Positions 60,030-64,000 of a stretch of DNA of 64,000 bases are shown piece by piece. The position numbers and the translations under genes are program-made. The notes beneath the pieces are model-generated. The model worked only from the letters and a program-made list of their open reading frames with translations, was not told the origin of the DNA and did no database searches. Position 1 is the stretch's first letter; each line of letters opens with the position of its first letter. Source of the stretch: an uncultured Pseudokineococcus sp. (GTDB taxonomy: Bacteria; Actinomycetota; Actinomycetes; Actinomycetales; Quadrisphaeraceae); NCBI RefSeq assembly GCF_947495735.1, contig NZ_CANMAA010000002.1:62001-126000 (forward strand), in the 5' to 3' direction.

Positions 60030-61601
60030 TCAGACGGCCGCGCCGTGCAGCTCGGCCGCCAGGTGCTCACCGACGCGGGCGCGCAGGTGCGTGCCCTCCC
60101 CGGTGTGCTCCTCGACGAGCACCTCGCCCGCGCTGTGCACCCTCGAGACGAGGTCTCCGCGCGTGTACGGGACGACGACGTCGACGTCGACGTCGGGGCG
60201 GGGCAGCCGCTCGGCGACCACGTCGAGGAGCGCGGTCAGCCCCTCCCCGGTGCGCGCGGACACCACCACGGCGCCCGGGAAGCGCGAGCGCAGGCGCGCG
60301 ATCGCCTCGGGCGTCGCCGCGTCGCACTTGTTGAGCACGACGAGCTCGGGCACGTCGAGCGCGTCCACGTCCGCGAGCACCGTCCGCACCGCGGCGATCT
60401 GCCCCTCGGGGTCGACGTCGGAGGCGTCGACGACGTGGAGCACGAGGTCGGCGCCCCCGACCTCCTCCAGCGTCGAGCGGAAGGCCTCGACGAGCTGGGT
60501 GGGCAGGTGCCGGACGAACCCGACCGTGTCGGCGAGGACGTAGTCGCGCCCGTCCGGGGTCTGCGCCCGGCGCACGGCCGGGTCCAGGGTGGCGAACAGC
60601 GCGTCCTCGACGAGCACCCCGGCACCGGTGAGCCGGTTCAGCAGGCTGGACTTGCCGGCGTTGGTGTACCCGGCGATGGCGACCGACGGCACGCCGCCGG
60701 CCAGGCGCCGCGAGCGCTTGGTCTCCCGCGCGGGCGCCATCTCGCGGATCTGGCGGCGCAGGCGGGCCATCCGGGTGCGGATGCGCCGGCGGTCCAGCTC
60801 GATCTTCGTCTCACCGGGGCCGCGGGAGCCGATGCCGGCACCGGCGGCCACGCGGCCACCCGCCTGGCGGGACATCGACTCGCCCCAGCCGCGCAGGCGC
60901 GGCAGCAGGTACTCCAGCTGCGCCAGCTCGACCTGGGCCTTGCCCTCCTTGGACTTCGCGTGCTGGGCGAAGATGTCGAGGATCAGCGCGGTCCGGTCGA
61001 TGACCTTGACCCCGACGATGTCCTCGAGCCCGCGCCGCTGGGACGGGGAGAGCTCGCCGTCGCAGATGACGGTGTCGGCCTCGGTCGCCGCGACGATGCC
61101 CTTGAGCTCGCCCGCCTTGCCCGAGCCCAGGAAGGTCGCGGGGTCGGGCGTCGGGCGACGCTGCAGGACGCCGTCGAGGACGGCCGAGCCAGCGGTCTCG
61201 GCCAGCGCCGCCAGCTCGCGCAAGGAGGCCTCGGCCTCCTCCGCGCTGGCCGACGTCCACAGGCCGGCGAGGACGACGCGCTCGAGGCGCAGCTGCCGGT
61301 ACTCGACCTCGGTGACGTCCTGGAGCTCGGAGGAGTGGCTGCCGAGCCCGCCGACGCGGCGCAGGGCCTGGCGCTCGGCGAGGTCCAGCTGGTCGCCGTC
61401 GAAGGTCGACTCGGTCGGCGCCGAGGACGAGCCGTGGCGCGAGAGGATCCGCGTGACGGCGTCGGCGCGGGAGGTCGGCGACCCCTCGGCGCCGCCCTCG
61501 ACCGCCGGCGGGAGCTCGCGCTCGCGCTCGACGGCGGCCTCGCTGCGGACGTCGGTGTCGGTGGCGGGTCGGGCGGGCGTGGTCGACGTGGTGGGGGTCA
61601 T
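60030..61601 (-). CDS. hflX: Ribosome-associated GTPase HflX
   Basis: 523-residue GTPase that splits or rescues stalled 70S ribosomes. The HflX N-domain includes RPTPDPATFLGSGKAGEL and QVELAQLEYLLPRLRGWG, then a coiled region rich in Arg (RIRTRMARLRRQI). G1 is GYTNAGKSSLLN, G3 DTVGFVRHLP, and G4 NKCD. An N-terminal acidic, Thr/Glu-rich extension of ~60 residues is typical for actinobacteria. ATG with AGGAGA nine bases upstream. Gene order dapF, methyltransferase, hflX, lexA, nrdR, nrdJ resembles that of other actinobacteria. Confidence 0.96.
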   Translation of the reverse strand: MTPTTSTTPARPATDTDVRSEAAVERERELPPAVEGGAEGSPTSRADAVTRILSRHGSSSAPTESTFDGDQLDLAERQALRRVGGLGSHSSELQDVTEVEYRQLRLERVVLAGLWTSASAEEAEASLRELAALAETAGSAVLDGVLQRRPTPDPATFLGSGKAGELKGIVAATEADTVICDGELSPSQRRGLEDIVGVKVIDRTALILDIFAQHAKSKEGKAQVELAQLEYLLPRLRGWGESMSRQAGGRVAAGAGIGSRGPGETKIELDRRRIRTRMARLRRQIREMAPARETKRSRRLAGGVPSVAIAGYTNAGKSSLLNRLTGAGVLVEDALFATLDPAVRRAQTPDGRDYVLADTVGFVRHLPTQLVEAFRSTLEEVGGADLVLHVVDASDVDPEGQIAAVRTVLADVDALDVPELVVLNKCDAATPEAIARLRSRFPGAVVVSARTGEGLTALLDVVAERLPRPDVDVDVVVPYTRGDLVSRVHSAGEVLVEEHTGEGTHLRARVGEHLAAELHGAAV

Positions 61602-61730
61602 GGTCTCCTGCGGAGGGGTCGGGCGGCTCGGAGGACACCGGGCCGGAGCGGCACGAGGGCCACTGTCGCAGTCAACGGCGGCGCCGACGAGGGGATTCCG
61701 CGCGGTACGGGCGCAGGCGCGCCCGCCGGG

Positions 61731-61736
61731 TAGCGT
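61731..61736 (+). promoter_or_regulatory. -10 box of the RsmC-like gene (leaderless)
   Basis: TAGCGT, seven bases, then GTG at 61744. Confidence 0.55.
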
Positions 61737-61743
61737 CCGGCGG

Positions 61744-62445
61744 GTGAGCGGCGCCCAGCAGGACCCGGACGACCAGGAGCCGACCCCGGCGGAGTCGGCC
61801 CAGCACTACTTCACCGGCCGGCTGGCGAGCCGGCCCGCCGGCGAGGACGAGCGGGAGCTGCGCGAGGTCCGCCTGCGCGGTCGCGAGGTGGAGGTCGAGA
61901 CCGCGCCGGGGGTCTTCAGCGCCGGTCGCCTCGACCTCGGCACCCGCGTCCTGCTGCGGGAGGCGCCCACCCCGCCCGCCTCGGGGGACCTGCTGGACCT
62001 GGGCTGCGGCTGGGGCGCCCTGTCCCTGGCGATGGCGACCGAGGCGCCGGACGCCGTGGTCTGGGCGGTGGACGTCAGCGCCCGGGCCCTGGACCTGACC
62101 CGCCGCAACGCCGAGCGCCTCGGGCTCCCGGGGGTGCGGGCGGTCCTGCCCGAGGACGTCCCCGACGACGTCGTCCTCGCGGCGCTGTGGTCGAACCCGC
62201 CGATCCGCGTGGGCAAGGACGCGCTCCACGAGCTGCTGTCGACCTGGCTGCCCCGCCTCGCGCCGGGCGCCGACGCCCACCTGGTCGTCCAGCGCAACCT
62301 CGGCGCCGACTCACTCCAGGCGTGGATGTCCGCCCACCTCGGCTCGGTCGTGACCACGTCCCGCGCGGGCAGCGCCAAGGGCTTCCGCGTGCTGCGCTCC
62401 CACCGGCTCCCCGGCGCGGCGACGGACGGCGCGCCCGTCGGCTGA
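61744..62445 (+). CDS. RsmC/RlmG-like class I methyltransferase
   Basis: 233-residue SAM-dependent methyltransferase, probably methylating a guanine in rRNA. AQHYFTGRLASRPAG and ETAPGVFSAGRLDLGTRVLL are the family's opening; GDLLDLGCGWGALSLAMA binds SAM, WAVDVSARALDLTRRNAERLGL follows, and WSNPPIRVGKDALHELL carries the Asn-Pro-Pro-Ile catalytic motif of N2-guanine methyltransferases. It is a single-domain form, shorter than E. coli RsmC (343 residues). The GTG is fixed by the leaderless promoter. Confidence 0.92.
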   Translation: MSGAQQDPDDQEPTPAESAQHYFTGRLASRPAGEDERELREVRLRGREVEVETAPGVFSAGRLDLGTRVLLREAPTPPASGDLLDLGCGWGALSLAMATEAPDAVVWAVDVSARALDLTRRNAERLGLPGVRAVLPEDVPDDVVLAALWSNPPIRVGKDALHELLSTWLPRLAPGADAHLVVQRNLGADSLQAWMSAHLGSVVTTSRAGSAKGFRVLRSHRLPGAATDGAPVG

Positions 62446-62489
62446 CCGGCTCCCCCGTCGGCCGGGGCCCGAGCCCTGCGGAGAGGTGG

Positions 62490-62516
62490 CCGCGTCGTCA
62501 GCGCCCGACGACGCGG
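62490..62516. terminator. Hairpin after the methyltransferase gene
   Basis: CCGCGTCGTC and GACGACGCGG form a perfect ten-base stem with a seven-base loop, 45 bases past the methyltransferase stop. The loop contains the stop codon of the small minus-strand frame. Confidence 0.6.
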
Positions 62517-62860
62517 CGCCGCCGGCGCGAGAGCTCCAGCGCGTGCAGCAGGGCGTCGCGGCGAGCAGCCCGGTCGCTGCCGTCGCGCGGTGCCGGGACC
62601 TCCGCAGTGACGGTCCGCACGAGCTCGCGACGGACCACCTGGGTGCTGCGCCCGGGAGCGACGACGCGGCGTCCCACCGGCGGAGCCGGCGGCGCCAGGA
62701 CCGGCCCGCCTCCCGCGACCCCGACCGCGCGAGACCTCTCCTGCACCACGCCGACCACGCCCCCTCTGCTGCTCGCACCGGCCCCCCCGGTGCGGCGACG
62801 CCCTGCGCCTGGAGACACCTCAGCACCTCTGGGTGACGTTCCGTGGCAGATCGTCATCAC
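62498..62860 (-). CDS. Possible hypothetical protein
   Basis: A 120-codon frame in the 550-base gap between the methyltransferase and dapF. I recognise no family. The C-terminal ~60 residues (VRRELVRTVTAEVPAPRDG, then RRDALLHALELSRRRRRVVG) have codon use and amino-acid make-up like real genes of this genome. The first ~50 residues are Gly/Arg-rich and doubtful, and a GTG near residue 14 could be the true start. No signal peptide or membrane helix. It would be a very basic small protein. It is not contradicted by any gene on the other strand. The rest of the gap (62861-62998) shows nothing I can identify. Confidence 0.4.
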   Translation of the reverse strand: MMTICHGTSPRGAEVSPGAGRRRTGGAGASSRGGVVGVVQERSRAVGVAGGGPVLAPPAPPVGRRVVAPGRSTQVVRRELVRTVTAEVPAPRDGSDRAARRDALLHALELSRRRRRVVGR

Positions 62861-62998
62861 GATCTGGTCACTCCCCGGAGACGTGCCGCGGTCGTCGCCC
62901 GTTCGGGTGACCGGGGGCAGGACGGGCCGGCGTGCGCCGGGTGGACGCGCCGTCCCGGGGGCGACCGACGGGGCGGGTGCGGCGGTGGCGGGGTCTGC

Positions 62999-64000
62999 TC
63001 AGGCGAGGACGCCGTCGGCGACGAGCTCCGCCGGCCCCGCCAGCTCGACGCGCCCGCCGGGCAGCGCCCGCACGCGCAGGCGCCCACCGGGCACGGCCAC
63101 CTGCCACACGTCCGGGGAGTCGGCCCCGGCCCAGAGGCGGACGGCGAGCGCGGCGGCGCACGCGCCCGTCCCGCAGGAGCGGGTCTCGCCGACGCCGCGC
63201 TCGGAGACGCGCATCAGCAGGGCCCCGACGCCCGGCTCGGGCGCGTCGAGGGGGACGACGATCTCGACGTTGGCGCCCTGCTCGGGCACCGGCTCCACGA
63301 CGGGCGCCTCGACCAGGTCGGCGGCCTCCAGCTCGGCGCGCCCGGTCAGCGCGACGACGACGTGGGGGTTGCCGAGGTCCATCGACAGGCCGGGCCGCGG
63401 CACGCCGTCCAGGCCGCGCACCCCCACGGTCGTGTCGAAGCCGTCGGCGACCGCGGCGTCCCCGCCGGGCACCGTCCACGGGCCCATGTCGACCGCGAAC
63501 CAGCCGGGCCGGCCCTCGTCGTCGAGGGCGGCGCTCACGCGCTTGACGCCGGAGCGGGTGCCCACGGCGAGCTCGCGCCCGTCGGCGAGCTCGGCCGCGT
63601 CCACGAGCCCCTCGCGCAGCAGGTGCGCCACGAGGACGCGGACGCCGTTGCCGCACATCTGGGCCGCGGTGCCGTCGGCGTTGCGGTAGTCCATGAACCA
63701 CGTGGCCGCCGGGTCCTCCGCGAGCGCCGCCGCCCCCTCGGGCAGGGCGTCGCTGCGCACAGCGCGGATCAGCCCGTCGCCGCCGACGCCGGCCCGGCGG
63801 TCGCAGAGCCGGCGGACGTCGGCGTCGGAGAGCGCCAGGGCGCCGTCGGGGTCCGTGACGAGGACGAAGTCGTTCTCCGTGCCGTGGCCCGTGGTGAAGC
63901 GCAGGCCCGCCAGGCGTCCTGCGCCCGGCGCCTCGGGACCCCGCGCAGGGGGCTGCGGGGCGCTGCGGGACGTGGCCTGGGGGTCCGCCGGGGTGCTCAC
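62999..64000 (-). CDS. dapF: Diaminopimelate epimerase (5' end at window edge)
   Basis: Converts LL- to meso-diaminopimelate for lysine and peptidoglycan synthesis, without cofactor. 333 residues visible. FTTGHGTENDFVLVTDPDG is the N-terminal signature, RRAGVGGDGLIRA follows, and the two catalytic cysteines are in AQMCGNGVRVL and ETRSCGTGACAAA. GNPHVVV lies between them. The first GTG is the last codon of the window, so an earlier start outside cannot be excluded, but this one gives a full-length enzyme with a ~30-residue Pro/Ala-rich lead. Confidence 0.95.
   Translation of the reverse strand: MSTPADPQATSRSAPQPPARGPEAPGAGRLAGLRFTTGHGTENDFVLVTDPDGALALSDADVRRLCDRRAGVGGDGLIRAVRSDALPEGAAALAEDPAATWFMDYRNADGTAAQMCGNGVRVLVAHLLREGLVDAAELADGRELAVGTRSGVKRVSAALDDEGRPGWFAVDMGPWTVPGGDAAVADGFDTTVGVRGLDGVPRPGLSMDLGNPHVVVALTGRAELEAADLVEAPVVEPVPEQGANVEIVVPLDAPEPGVGALLMRVSERGVGETRSCGTGACAAALAVRLWAGADSPDVWQVAVPGGRLRVRALPGGRVELAGPAELVADGVLA

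Overview
The window is 64 kb of very GC-rich chromosomal DNA with the codon use, start-codon habits (many GTG starts) and gene content of an actinobacterium. A B12-dependent ribonucleotide reductase with NrdR, a LexA regulon with TCGAAC-N4-GTTCGA operators, UdgX, DUF3072, DUF2945 and a mycobacterial-type superoxide dismutase all fit that group. A Kineosporiaceae-like lineage is possible, but I cannot prove the genus from sequence alone. I see no rRNA, CRISPR array, prophage or insertion sequence. The only RNA gene I can support is a selenocysteine tRNA. Many genes have a TANNNT -10 box 6 to 7 bases upstream of the start codon, which is the layout of leaderless transcripts.

Layout. 1-4.4 kb: a FecCD-type metal/siderophore or cobalamin importer (substrate-binding lipoprotein cut by the window edge), divergent from an exported His-rich PHP hydrolase and a small Cys/His-tailed protein. 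4.4-12.8 kb: housekeeping and accessory metabolism (SDR enzymes, a RecQ helicase with a phosphoribosyltransferase-like tail, FabG-like reductase, GNAT, amino-acid racemase). 13-21.4 kb: a selenium module, with selD, tRNA-Sec (UCA anticodon), selA and selB, followed by a convergent three-gene PhnCDE-like ABC importer that context suggests carries an oxidised selenium species. 21.4-22.7 kb: a small HTH regulator coupled to a Clp_N-SRPBCC fusion, with a twin operator over its own promoter. 22.9-29.9 kb: phosphoglycerate dehydrogenase, a secreted amidase, and a GAF/winged-helix regulator driving aldehyde dehydrogenase plus DUF779.

30-40.4 kb is rich in stress-related small genes: Fe/Mn superoxide dismutase, a ChaB-like protein, DUF3072, a PNPOx-like protein, an FAD oxidoreductase, an aldo/keto reductase, DUF2945, an MFS pump, a 2'-5' RNA ligase-like protein, a sirtuin, a glycerophosphodiesterase, an RsbW-like kinase and DUF1540. 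40.6-48 kb holds a frameshifted DNA/RNA endonuclease, a trypsin-like protease with a small companion, an enoyl-reductase-like enzyme, a GNAT, an MFS transporter overlapping a Vsr endonuclease, and an HSL-type esterase.

48-64 kb is a conserved DNA-metabolism and repair block: nrdJ-nrdR (with probable NrdR boxes), an NCS2 purine permease, a LysM division-control candidate divergent from lexA with three SOS boxes between them, UdgX, a decayed class V aminotransferase pseudogene, a GNAT, DinG helicase, HflX, an RsmC-like methyltransferase and dapF at the right edge.
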